DNA of 41,032 nucleotides, taken from IMG/VR virus record IMGVR_UViG_3300046534_001481, positions 1 to 41,032 of that record, one strand, 5' to 3'. Below, in pieces: positions 1 through 9,487 of this stretch. Source of the stretch: a virus. The notes beneath the pieces were generated by a model. It had not been told where the DNA came from and ran no database searches. It was given only the letters and a program-made list of their open reading frames with translations. The position numbers and the translations under genes were made by a program. Every line of letters begins with the position of its first letter. Position 1 is the stretch's first letter.

Positions 1-125
1 TGGTTAACCTTATCGGTGAATCGATTCCTGATGAACACAGAGACAACTTCTATATAGCAACAGCAGTGGTTCAATCTAAAGTCGTGTTTGAGAATATCCA
101 ACTTGGAGTTAAGATTAAGTTTTAA
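1..125 (+). CDS. 3' end of a rightward gene of unknown function (partial)
   Basis: An open frame enters the window from the left (first whole codon at 3) and stops at TAA 123-125. The last 40 residues end in ENIQLGVKIKF. I do not recognise the family from this fragment. It is the only rightward gene at the left end. It converges on the tail fibre gene with the two stop codons overlapping (122-124 on the other strand), so no terminator fits between them. By position it is probably another virion or late gene, but that is inference. Confidence 0.6.
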   Translation, partial: VNLIGESIPDEHRDNFYIATAVVQSKVVFENIQLGVKIKF

Positions 126-2350
126 TCTGTATACTGGATTGTGATCCAACCTCGGTTGTATGACGTAGCATTGAAATTAATATTGTTAAAAGCCCCTGAT
201 GTTGATCTAGATAAGTTAATCTGTGTAGGGCCAGCCACCAACGCGGAACTGCCCGAGCCTCCTGAATCATACCTAACAAGTTCATAATACTCATCATTAT
301 TATCATTTCTAACAATCGCAGAGATTGACCTTATCCTTGATACGGCCACTCCGTGTGTAACACCAATTACACTGTTCGAGTCCATATCCCAATCACCAAT
401 ATCATAAACCCACGTATTCAGCTTTACATTACTATTTACTGCGCCGGAAGTTATTGTACCAGCAAAGATTGCGTTCTGAAACGAGTTTAGCGTCAAGCAA
501 TCTGTAGCACCATTAGTTCTAAGTCTGATATCAACAGGTGAGTCAATATATAGTTTATCATCATTAAATAATTGCATGATTGTGAAAGTAGTATTATCGG
601 TTTTCTTTGACTGGAACGTTCCCCCACTCGCGCCGTTCTCTAATAATATGGAACCACCAGCAGCTACCCCACCAACAAAAGTGGCATTTTGTGATGCGTC
701 TAACGTCAGTGCTGTGGTTGATCCGTCTGTTCCGAATACTAAATATCCATTATCTCCAACTGTTATACGGGCCCTTTCAGCATTATTTACATTTGCGAAG
801 AAAATGTAAGATGGAGTAGACGCACCTCCTTTAATTTGTAGGGCTGCGTAGGTGTCCTGTGACTGTACATTCAGTATCGAGGCCCCAGCTGTTGTCTTAA
901 TAAAGTCTCCTTTTTGAGCAGTGATATTACCAACGAATACAGTGTTCTCCAAACTGTCAATTGTAATTGCTGTACTGGTAGCGTTATCATCAATACCTGT
1001 TGATCTGAATGAACTTAGGGTTCCAACAGATACAATATTAGGTTGTGTTGACGTTTGCAAAGTACCCGATAAATTCGTAGCTGTTATAGCTGTGGCATTT
1101 ATTGTAGTGCTCGTTAGGGAGACAACACCTGTGATCACGCCATCCTTGACGTATACATTTCCATCTAATACAATAGAATTAGCACCGGGTGGTGTTATGA
1201 AAATATCCCCTATAGAAGATGAAATACCGTTCCCATTCAGCTCAATGTTGTCAACGGCTAAAAATGTTAGATTACCTAGAGAGGTGATGTTAGTTTGTGC
1301 AGCCGTATTCAATAAACCCGAAAAGGTAGTGGCGGTCACACCGCCAACAAAAGTTACGTTATCTGAAATATCTATTGTAATTGCTGTACCGGAAGCATTG
1401 TCATCTATACCTGTTGATGTGAGATTACCCATTGTAACATCACCAGCAAAGATTGCATTTTGTGATGAATCTAACGTCAGTGCTAATGTATCTGCATCGC
1501 CAGAATTGAAGTATAATGAGTTAATTGCACCGATATATTGAATGCTAGCCCGTACCGTTCCATCTTCCGAGAAGTATATACTGCCTGTATTACTTGTCAG
1601 GGCGTCTAATGTTATTAATGCCTCGCCTGTAGCTCCGTCACCAACAGTTAATACACCAGACAAAATGGATGCATCGCCAGTTGCTGTGAGAATACCCAGT
1701 GATGCATCACCGACGGTAATATCAGCATTTTCTTGTAGTATACGTCGAGTTTGGCCTGTACCAACACCCGCAGATGCAGGACCTATGATAGTTTTGGCAA
1801 ACCAATCTAATTCAGATTCATCCCAGAATAATCGTGCATCGATGTATGGAACACCTGAAGTATATTCACCGCGTTTATATATTAAACCAGCATCGGATGG
1901 TAAAGGGTTTGTAATTACACTATCGTCACCAAGTACAACAAAATCCGCGGTTATTGATAAACCTTCACTGCCACCTGCTGGATATAATAGATTTGCATTA
2001 GTTAAATCAAGCGTGTTTCCTGCTGTGAATGTAAATGTTTTAGTGGTACCATTAAAGTTGATATCACCGTCTAAATCTAAATCACTGGTGATAGTCTGAG
2101 AACTTCCAGATACCAAATCAATCTTTGTAGCATGTACTTCGTTGATCGAATCGACAAACGAGCCCTTGGCTGTTGTTGTCAGTGAAGTTAGTGCACCATG
2201 TTCAGCATGCAATTCAATCAAAGCACCTGTTATATCATTGCTATTGGTGGTGTCTAATAATAAAGGATCACCAACATAATCAGACAAATCGTTAGTTTCG
2301 ATTCTAAATTCATCAAGTGAGTATGTTTTAGGTGTATTAAAATTCGCCAT
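122..2350 (-). CDS. Repetitive tail fibre / receptor-binding structural protein
   Basis: 742 residues. The centre consists of degenerate beta-rich repeats built on phrases such as LTLDSSQNAIFAG, STGIDDNASGTAITID and NVTFVGGVTA, typical of trimeric phage fibres. The last ~100 residues form a separate domain ending in NRGWITIQYTD, a C-terminal pattern common in marine myovirus fibres. No intramolecular chaperone or peptidase motif is visible. The start is ATG 2348-2350, in a TAATG overlap with the coiled-coil gene upstream. A late promoter octamer lies 32 bases before it. As the last gene of the baseplate block it probably carries host recognition; its exact place in the virion is inferred. Confidence 0.8.
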   Translation of the reverse strand: MANFNTPKTYSLDEFRIETNDLSDYVGDPLLLDTTNSNDITGALIELHAEHGALTSLTTTAKGSFVDSINEVHATKIDLVSGSSQTITSDLDLDGDINFNGTTKTFTFTAGNTLDLTNANLLYPAGGSEGLSITADFVVLGDDSVITNPLPSDAGLIYKRGEYTSGVPYIDARLFWDESELDWFAKTIIGPASAGVGTGQTRRILQENADITVGDASLGILTATGDASILSGVLTVGDGATGEALITLDALTSNTGSIYFSEDGTVRASIQYIGAINSLYFNSGDADTLALTLDSSQNAIFAGDVTMGNLTSTGIDDNASGTAITIDISDNVTFVGGVTATTFSGLLNTAAQTNITSLGNLTFLAVDNIELNGNGISSSIGDIFITPPGANSIVLDGNVYVKDGVITGVVSLTSTTINATAITATNLSGTLQTSTQPNIVSVGTLSSFRSTGIDDNATSTAITIDSLENTVFVGNITAQKGDFIKTTAGASILNVQSQDTYAALQIKGGASTPSYIFFANVNNAERARITVGDNGYLVFGTDGSTTALTLDASQNATFVGGVAAGGSILLENGASGGTFQSKKTDNTTFTIMQLFNDDKLYIDSPVDIRLRTNGATDCLTLNSFQNAIFAGTITSGAVNSNVKLNTWVYDIGDWDMDSNSVIGVTHGVAVSRIRSISAIVRNDNNDEYYELVRYDSGGSGSSALVAGPTQINLSRSTSGAFNNINFNATSYNRGWITIQYTD

Positions 2351-2583
2351 TACTTAGAACTCTTCTTTGGTTTGTTTAAGGTATTTATAATGCCCGCCAG
2401 GATTTCCTTCAGCTCTGCAACTTCGGAGCGTAAGGCGTTAACTTCATTCTGTTTTTCACTAGATTTCGCCTTACGTTCCTTGTGTTTAGCCCAAGCACGT
2501 TTATTCGTATTGAGAATTGCCTTCGTGTTTGGGTCGCGTGCCAAATCAGACTCCCCTTTCACCTTAATTTTATTTTCGCTCAT
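2350..2583 (-). CDS. Small lysine-rich coiled-coil protein, probably virion associated
   Basis: 77 residues, very rich in K and E. A basic N-terminal part (KVKGESDLARDPNTKAIL) is followed by a predicted coiled coil (residues ~45-70, VNALRSEVAELKEILAGII) and a lysine tail. I recall similar short proteins beside structural genes of T4-like marine phages, but cannot assign a role. It sits between the giant DUF4815-type protein and the fibre and overlaps the fibre start by TAATG. It also contains the fibre's late promoter. Confidence 0.6.
   Translation of the reverse strand: MSENKIKVKGESDLARDPNTKAILNTNKRAWAKHKERKAKSSEKQNEVNALRSEVAELKEILAGIINTLNKPKKSSK
2382..2389 (-). promoter_or_regulatory. T4-type late promoter TATAAATA for the tail fibre gene
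   Basis: Exact TATAAATA on the minus strand, inside the small upstream gene. With T4 spacing (octamer about -13 to -6), transcription would start near 2376, giving a ~26-nt leader before the fibre ATG at 2350. That leader contains GAAGAG as a ribosome binding site. This would let the fibre be made independently of the long baseplate transcript. Confidence 0.65.
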
Positions 2584-2593
2584 TTCATATCTC

Positions 2594-5500
2594 CTATGAC
2601 ATTGCCAGTGCGCGGAATTCTTTAACCTGCGGGACCTTTGCTGAATCGTTACTTAACAATACAAGTTTTACTTGAAAGGCATTGAACTCATCAACAGGAA
2701 TTCCAGCACCTAAATCTGGGAATGTAGAACCTGATCCAGACCCATCAATGAAGTATTCACCTGATTCAAAGTCATATTCAACTTCGGTGAAATTTGCAGC
2801 GTCATCACTTTCAGGTGCAGCAAGAACAGGGAAACCATACACCCATGGTGTATCATCAATGCTTGTGGTATCATCAGTTTCTAATCTGTAATACAATGCA
2901 ACATCAGTTCCAACAGGTCGATTTATAGTCACCCATATTTTAATACTTGATGCAGGGTTTTCTAACAGAACCTTTCGAGTTATGTACTTAGTAAGTGAGG
3001 AATTATCATGAGGGTCAAGATCATCTACAAATCTTGATACCGCATTTGGATCGTCAAAAATTGTATTTGTGTTTGATAAACCAGAACCTTCAAACGTCGG
3101 GTTATTAATTCGATTGCTTATGGCAATCACAGACATTCTTTGAGTGTCAACCACAGGTGATAGGTTAGATATAAGTGAATTCATCGTACCTCTGATATAT
3201 AAATTCTTACCAACACCTACAACTTCATTATCAGCCGATGGTATAACCTGAGATGATCTAAATACGATATCGTTATTTGGTGTAATCGCCGTAAATGCAC
3301 CAGTGGCAACTGGTGACGCAGCCAATGGAGATGTATCAATTGCCCAACTTAAATATGTGCTTGGTACTACAATTGATTTAAGTTGAGTGTGCATTAAATC
3401 GAATTTTCGATTTTCTGTAACTTTCATTATAGAACCACCACTGTAACTCGAGATATCAGCTGCGTCCGTATTCTTCGCAGTTATCTGATAGGAATCCATT
3501 TCAGCGTTTGATATTGTAAATTGTCCTTCAAGATTAGCTTCTGCTATTCCATTTACAAACCCAGCAATGCCTGTCACAGATTCAATAGTTAATTTTGACC
3601 CATCGACCATGCCGTGATTTTTATGGTGAATTCGAACAATTGTACTAAGATCATAAGTTTCAATTGGGTCTTTTCTTAGCAGTTCTTTAGGAACATCTTT
3701 GTTGACCAATATAACGTCTCGTGGTACAGATATATCAAAATCCGCACGATACATAGTGAATTTAAGATCTTTAAATTGATCTGCAGTCCATGTAGAATCG
3801 TTCGCTGATTTGAATAAAACACCTGCAGCAGGTTGTTTAGTAATTCTATGTGTAATAATTGTTATATCTTGTTGACCAAGTTCAGATACCCAGGCTTCAT
3901 ATGATGTATCTTCGGCTTTAAGTACAAAAGCATATTCCACACCTTGCTTAAGAAAAACAGGATCGTCAAATAGGAAAGTAGTTGCAAGACTTGCATCCGC
4001 AGAAGCAACAATAGCAGCATCACCAAAAGGTAATATCTTCTCGGCAATTATTTGTCTGGTTGGATATCCGTTAAGTACTGCACGTATTTGGCACAACACC
4101 GCAGCTTTTGAAGTTGTTGCAATAGTCCTAAAATATGCATCTATTTTAGTTATAAATGCTCCACCTAAATCATTAATTACAAAAGTTTGTGCAAGCGGGT
4201 CATCGCCGCCCTGGCCGCCATTACCAGCACCACTAAATGGTGTTATACTTGCAACAGGTATTGGTGGTACACCAGGTGTCACGACAACATCAATTGATTG
4301 TTGAACAGTTCTTGTTACTAATGCTCTAACCGCACTGGTTTCACTGGTTTCAAATTGAGGAACCTTCGTACTTAATACTGTGCTTTCAGATGTTCTAACT
4401 AAACCTTGCGCAGCATAAGTTGAAGTCGCGGTTGAAGTCGAAAGATTATCGTTATTAGTAGAGTCGTCTGTTAATTTAACGGAACGAGTACCTGTTTTGA
4501 ATTTTAGAAGATTTCCAGATGGCACAATAAAGGAACCATAAAGCTCACCATTTGCGTCGGATATCAGAGCTGTAGTTCCTTGTGGGTGTGAAGTCAACCC
4601 ATTATAAGTTTCATCGGGTGCGTTGGATAATCCCCATGCAACCCAATCTGCTTTATTTTGTAATCTTGCATAACTCGTGATATCAACATCATCAAAGAAC
4701 AAGTACATTAAGGTTTCTGGCTTGACGCGCCCTGCATAAAAGTGTACAGTTCTGCTGCGTATGAATGGAACGAAGTTAATGTCAACAGTTCGTTCACCAA
4801 GATTTTGTTGGACCGTATTGAAATTCAATTCAGTCTGAAGTCCTGTGTTGCTTTGCAAACTAGGAGTTGTTAGTGTGGTAGTAGTATTTGTAGTAGCGAT
4901 AGTACCGGCAACTACATCACCAGTTATAACTCTTTCTGCAACCGAATCATTGACTGTAGCGCCAGTCCACCAAGTAGACCAACCATTCCATTCAGTTCCA
5001 AGAATTCCGGCCTCTTCTGCCATAAATGCAATCGCATCATAGGTGCCAGTGTCGTTGATAACAACATTAGGTCGCGTCTGTACGTCAACCCAATCATCAC
5101 TTTCAGGATTCAATTCAATATTACTTGAATAATCGAAAACAAGGAAAGGCATAAGATTTTCGAATGTAGACGAATAAGGTTGCTTGATCGCAACGACATG
5201 GCCGTCACTATTAGGACCCGCATTAGAAAAAGGTAATGTCACAATACTTCTGTGTTTCAGAGTATCAGTGGTGTAAGTTCCACCCATCTCATCAATTTTC
5301 AAACTCATTGCATCCTGATGAAAGTGAGGGCGCAGAATTCCATTTTTAATATCCATAGATACTGCATAGTCACGATTGGTTACTTCACCAATACCATGCC
5401 CGTTGAAGTTATCAACTACAAAACCATTCTTAAATCGTTCAGCACCAGATGCATCGGTTACATTCGCACCAAGAACACTTTGCTCTAATAAAGATAATGT

Positions 5501-7978
5501 TGTGTAATATTCTAAATTCTTAACTCGTTTGTCAATTTTACCAATGTCGCGCATTGTGTATCGACGGTTATCTATAATCTTAGGTTTAATATTGGACGTA
5601 AGACCAGTGTATGGATCGATATTAAGATTATAGATTGCCATTGCATCATCTAAATCTGAAGGTGTGCGAGGTTCTTGAGCAGAAACCCCCTTGATGATAT
5701 CAAAAGCACCTTCTTTTCTTAACACTAGTTTGTCTATACGTGGAAGATATATTTCCATATCGGTACGCATTAACGATCCTGCTTTAGGGAATTCAACAAG
5801 ACTACCATTACCGATAAATCCAGTACCTGCACTATTGAGTGTTGGGCGGAAATCAAGCACACTATGTAATTTAAAATTACCACTGTTGCTTATGTGTGAT
5901 GGAATTTCATGCCAATCAATGAACGCCGTGTTGTATGAATCGACAGAAAAGAAGTCACCAGCGCCGTGGGTAAAATGATCAATTTCGACCAATATTCTTC
6001 CGACAGGAGCAGGAACAAATTTCTTCAATACAAGACGAACATGACCATAGAAGTTATCACGTTGGCCATTGTCTAAAACGTAGCGGTCTGTTATGTCAGT
6101 GTCTGTGTCGAGGGCATTGGTACCCGCATCACCAGACATATAGATTGCATTAACACGAATTGCATCGTAAATGTTATTTGACGCGCCTAAATTATCGGCT
6201 GAACCACCTGTTACATTTGGAGTTACGATATTAATTGAAGAGCTTGTGAATGTTTTACTTTTCAGATCAACCGCACTAGTTGATTTGTTGACTGTGACTT
6301 GAATTGTATATACATCAAGATCTGTTCCAGATGTTGGTGTGAATTGAACCGCGGAAGTACCTAAACCTGTAACAGATGCGTATGTGCTATCCCAAACACC
6401 AGTGTCGTTGTTGGCAACGGCGGTTATTTCTGTAATGACTTCTGGATTCGATGAACTTATGTTGACAACACCACCTGCCATTGTTACAGTGATAAATCTC
6501 TTTACACTATAATCGATATCGTCTGGAGATGCCGCAGGTGCAAGTGTCTTTACACTGGTATATGCTAATGGGAATACAGCAATATTGTTTTCAGTGCCTT
6601 CTAGTAAACCAGGGGTTGCAATCGTCGCAAGAAAATCATTGGTTGTTTCATTTTTATATACTTGATTCCATGTACTAACAAGACCGGTGAATGCAAGATC
6701 AAATAGATATACTCTGTAGGTGGTGCCTGATACATATTCAATCGCACGAACTCTACCTGTACCTATGTTTGCGCCAGAATTCCGTAATAAAACTTCAGAG
6801 AAATTGACAAGATTTTGCAATTCTCCCGCAATTGAAGTTACAGTTACATAATTACCATAATTCATTGATACGCGAGTATTATTAATATATTCTATATCAG
6901 TCGCGGCCAATGCTCTGTCGATATCAATCTTTGTTGGAGCAATAGTTTGAATTCTAACACCTTCAACATAAGCAACTGAAGGTTCTAAAATTACTTGCAT
7001 CTTAGTTGCAGGTTCTGTTGGGTGTTCTTCTACTGAAATTCCAAAAGGGTTAACCGTGTAGTTACCAGACTCTTCAAATGTGCGAGTGCTGAATACGTCT
7101 AATATTGCATTGTAATCAGTTGTTCTTGCTTCGCGTTGAATAACACCATTTTCGACAACAACCAATAATACATATGCATTGATTACCTGAGCATCGATAT
7201 CAAGTTCCTCAATGGCCAAATCCAATTCTATCACATATCGATGCGCGCCAGGAGCAGCAAAGTTAGGTGCACCGTTTGCATTGTCAACCAAATTACTATG
7301 ACCTGCGTCTGTATTTGTAACAACTTTTTCATTGATCGATAGTACTATTCGTTTTGACGGGGTTGATGAATATTTGTCTACGATTATAGTTTGAGCAGGG
7401 CAGAATACAAAGTTACCATTTACGAAAAACAAACCATCCGTGATTGTGTAACTTGTTGCAGTTCCTACTGGTGCAGGGTCGACGCCGCCAATGGTAACTG
7501 TACCATTCAATGTAGCACCAGCCACAGTTAAAACTTCAGTATCAAGGAAGAATTTCTTTAAATTGTCCGTACTTGTTGTTACATATTTTAGGAAAAATGT
7601 GGTTGGGTCAGTAACAGGGTTTGCACCTTCAGTTGCTATTGATATAATTTCAGCGGTAACACCATCGGCGTGCGCCAATGTTAAACCTATATCTAGGTCT
7701 AAAGCATCTTGCATTATTTGGAAATCACCACTATCGGTGAGTGCAACCGTGACATAATTTACTACATTGTTATATGAAGGTTCTGCCCCAATAATCTTAG
7801 AACCATCCTTGAATACATGCTCACCAAATCTTGAAATTTGATTCTGCAATGCAGTTTGTAATTGTGTCAGCTCTCGTGCTTGTACAGCATGACCTGGTCT
7901 AAATAAGGTCCGCAGATAATTCTTCGTTTCGTCGAAGTCGTCGAAAAAGGGAGCCGAAGGGTATGTTGTTAATGGCAT
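2594..7978 (-). CDS. Giant baseplate/fibre-connector protein, DUF4815 type
   Basis: 1794 residues. The N-terminus (FDETKNYLRTLFRPGHAVQA, then RELTQLQTALQNQISRFGEH) is the hallmark of the DUF4815 structural proteins found in cyanophages, pelagiphages and other distant T4 relatives. The rest is beta-rich with several Ig-like and jelly-roll-like stretches and a central tail-like section (residues ~1300-1500). No enzyme motif is seen. It lies directly after gp8, where T4 has gp9-gp12. It may therefore replace the gp10/gp11/fibre-attachment parts of the baseplate edge; that replacement is inference. Start at ATG 7978. Confidence 0.8.
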   Translation of the reverse strand: MPLTTYPSAPFFDDFDETKNYLRTLFRPGHAVQARELTQLQTALQNQISRFGEHVFKDGSKIIGAEPSYNNVVNYVTVALTDSGDFQIMQDALDLDIGLTLAHADGVTAEIISIATEGANPVTDPTTFFLKYVTTSTDNLKKFFLDTEVLTVAGATLNGTVTIGGVDPAPVGTATSYTITDGLFFVNGNFVFCPAQTIIVDKYSSTPSKRIVLSINEKVVTNTDAGHSNLVDNANGAPNFAAPGAHRYVIELDLAIEELDIDAQVINAYVLLVVVENGVIQREARTTDYNAILDVFSTRTFEESGNYTVNPFGISVEEHPTEPATKMQVILEPSVAYVEGVRIQTIAPTKIDIDRALAATDIEYINNTRVSMNYGNYVTVTSIAGELQNLVNFSEVLLRNSGANIGTGRVRAIEYVSGTTYRVYLFDLAFTGLVSTWNQVYKNETTNDFLATIATPGLLEGTENNIAVFPLAYTSVKTLAPAASPDDIDYSVKRFITVTMAGGVVNISSSNPEVITEITAVANNDTGVWDSTYASVTGLGTSAVQFTPTSGTDLDVYTIQVTVNKSTSAVDLKSKTFTSSSINIVTPNVTGGSADNLGASNNIYDAIRVNAIYMSGDAGTNALDTDTDITDRYVLDNGQRDNFYGHVRLVLKKFVPAPVGRILVEIDHFTHGAGDFFSVDSYNTAFIDWHEIPSHISNSGNFKLHSVLDFRPTLNSAGTGFIGNGSLVEFPKAGSLMRTDMEIYLPRIDKLVLRKEGAFDIIKGVSAQEPRTPSDLDDAMAIYNLNIDPYTGLTSNIKPKIIDNRRYTMRDIGKIDKRVKNLEYYTTLSLLEQSVLGANVTDASGAERFKNGFVVDNFNGHGIGEVTNRDYAVSMDIKNGILRPHFHQDAMSLKIDEMGGTYTTDTLKHRSIVTLPFSNAGPNSDGHVVAIKQPYSSTFENLMPFLVFDYSSNIELNPESDDWVDVQTRPNVVINDTGTYDAIAFMAEEAGILGTEWNGWSTWWTGATVNDSVAERVITGDVVAGTIATTNTTTTLTTPSLQSNTGLQTELNFNTVQQNLGERTVDINFVPFIRSRTVHFYAGRVKPETLMYLFFDDVDITSYARLQNKADWVAWGLSNAPDETYNGLTSHPQGTTALISDANGELYGSFIVPSGNLLKFKTGTRSVKLTDDSTNNDNLSTSTATSTYAAQGLVRTSESTVLSTKVPQFETSETSAVRALVTRTVQQSIDVVVTPGVPPIPVASITPFSGAGNGGQGGDDPLAQTFVINDLGGAFITKIDAYFRTIATTSKAAVLCQIRAVLNGYPTRQIIAEKILPFGDAAIVASADASLATTFLFDDPVFLKQGVEYAFVLKAEDTSYEAWVSELGQQDITIITHRITKQPAAGVLFKSANDSTWTADQFKDLKFTMYRADFDISVPRDVILVNKDVPKELLRKDPIETYDLSTIVRIHHKNHGMVDGSKLTIESVTGIAGFVNGIAEANLEGQFTISNAEMDSYQITAKNTDAADISSYSGGSIMKVTENRKFDLMHTQLKSIVVPSTYLSWAIDTSPLAASPVATGAFTAITPNNDIVFRSSQVIPSADNEVVGVGKNLYIRGTMNSLISNLSPVVDTQRMSVIAISNRINNPTFEGSGLSNTNTIFDDPNAVSRFVDDLDPHDNSSLTKYITRKVLLENPASSIKIWVTINRPVGTDVALYYRLETDDTTSIDDTPWVYGFPVLAAPESDDAANFTEVEYDFESGEYFIDGSGSGSTFPDLGAGIPVDEFNAFQVKLVLLSNDSAKVPQVKEFRALAMS

Positions 7979-7988
7979 ATTTTATATC

Positions 7989-9476
7989 CTAGAATTCAAT
8001 TATTATTTTAACGTCTTCAATCTGTGTGGTGTTGCGATTAACAGGTGCGCGATTCTCAGCAAATATAATTTCACCACTATATCTTTCATATTCTGCATCA
8101 ACTACAGGCCCAGAACTTTCAACCGTCAATGTAAATGTGGCACCTATTGCTTCGCTGATCGTTTCGTTGATCACAAAATCAATTCGGTTTGTTTTTTTGC
8201 TTTGGTGATAATATACTATGTCTGTAGCTGCGTCAAATGAATCTACTATTGCTGTTGCACCACTGGTTCCACCCGTAATAAGACTTCCATTTTGTAATGT
8301 CGCGCCTGCGCCTGTTACAGCACCTGTAACACATTGGACACCTTTAGTCCCAGATAGGGTAACATTATCGATTGAATTACCTACTATTGTAGAATTAGCC
8401 AAAAGAGGGCTTGTTATAACACCGACTTGACGGAACGCAGTACCTGTAATAAAGTCACCGTCACCGTCATTATTTCCATCCAATTTAACATTCACCCCGG
8501 CGAAGAAACCGCCAAGTTCATATACAGGATCATATCCATGCCCATTAGGAGGAGATATAATTACACGAGCCTCAAAACCGCTTCCGGTACCACCGTTCGC
8601 CTGAACAGTTGCATTACTATAGCCCGAACCCATATTGGTTCCAACACCATCAACTATATTAGCTAGCAAGTCAATTGTTATACCGGTAACACTCGTACCA
8701 TTATCAGAGACGTCAGCGATATCAATGATAGCCCCTGTTCCGTCACCTAGTATAGTATATGAAGTGGGCATCACTGTGTATGTTCCACCTAGTACTATGT
8801 CAATTCGGTAAATAGCACCTTGATTTCGTGTAATTGCATCTTGCTGAGAAAGCCATTGACTTTTGTTATCAACAGCCAATGGCACTGTGGTTGGTAATTG
8901 TTCATCATCATTCACCCCACCAACACTTCGTACAGTTTTGACGGGCATGAAACTATTTGTTAAGAATTTTTCAGAATCGAATGCCTGTAGGGTATACATA
9001 TATTTCCATATATAACCATCACCTTCTTCAACAGCAACCTCTGTGTTTGTGTGAATAGGCATAGATGTTGCGGCAACACCAAATGGTGCAAATACACATT
9101 TATATACTTTGAATTGAAGTGATAATATGTAGAAAGCTTTATCATAAATGTCAGCGTCTTCATCATCCCATGCAACGTAGTTAGTCCCAGATACCCAATC
9201 ATGCCGAGGAATTACATGGGTTATATCGCCTGCAGACAATGCTTTCATTGCGATTAAATTATCATGTACATCATATAGATCTTTTTGATGATCTAGTGGA
9301 GCTATTGCATCATCATCCTCGGTAGCTGTCCAGTCGTCAACGGCCGACCATGAATCACCTTTACCTATGAAGACGTATTTAGACGAAAGCGAACCACTCA
9401 CGTCAGCACCAATTAAGGTCTTTCTGAAGTTTCCAGCATTTTCTGTTCTAAATCTATTTGTTACAATTGCAGGCAT
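7989..9476 (-). CDS. gp8: Baseplate wedge protein, gp8-like
   Basis: 495 residues, longer than T4 gp8 (334). The N-terminus MPAIVTNRFRTENAGNFRKT followed by YVFIGKGDSW and, near residue 155, GYIWKYMYTL matches the gp8-like wedge family of marine T4 relatives. The middle carries GSGY-type beta repeats (NMGSGYSNATVQANGG), which also occur in the gp7-like neighbour. The position between gp7-like and the giant protein agrees with T4 order 6-7-8. In T4, gp8 dimers link gp6/gp7 to the wedge periphery. Confidence 0.8.
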   Translation of the reverse strand: MPAIVTNRFRTENAGNFRKTLIGADVSGSLSSKYVFIGKGDSWSAVDDWTATEDDDAIAPLDHQKDLYDVHDNLIAMKALSAGDITHVIPRHDWVSGTNYVAWDDEDADIYDKAFYILSLQFKVYKCVFAPFGVAATSMPIHTNTEVAVEEGDGYIWKYMYTLQAFDSEKFLTNSFMPVKTVRSVGGVNDDEQLPTTVPLAVDNKSQWLSQQDAITRNQGAIYRIDIVLGGTYTVMPTSYTILGDGTGAIIDIADVSDNGTSVTGITIDLLANIVDGVGTNMGSGYSNATVQANGGTGSGFEARVIISPPNGHGYDPVYELGGFFAGVNVKLDGNNDGDGDFITGTAFRQVGVITSPLLANSTIVGNSIDNVTLSGTKGVQCVTGAVTGAGATLQNGSLITGGTSGATAIVDSFDAATDIVYYHQSKKTNRIDFVINETISEAIGATFTLTVESSGPVVDAEYERYSGEIIFAENRAPVNRNTTQIEDVKIIIEF

Positions 9477-9487
9477 TTGTTTTCTCT

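Noticed and set aside
458-1470. Regularly spaced repeats in the fibre gene considered as a CRISPR array
   Set aside because: The repeats are degenerate, in frame and encode beta-shaft modules; there are no uniform spacers.
921-2099. Rightward open frames of 206 and 185 codons opposite the tail fibre gene
   Set aside because: They are antisense to a well-supported repetitive fibre, lack ribosome sites, and arise from the biased T/N/G/A codons of the opposite strand.
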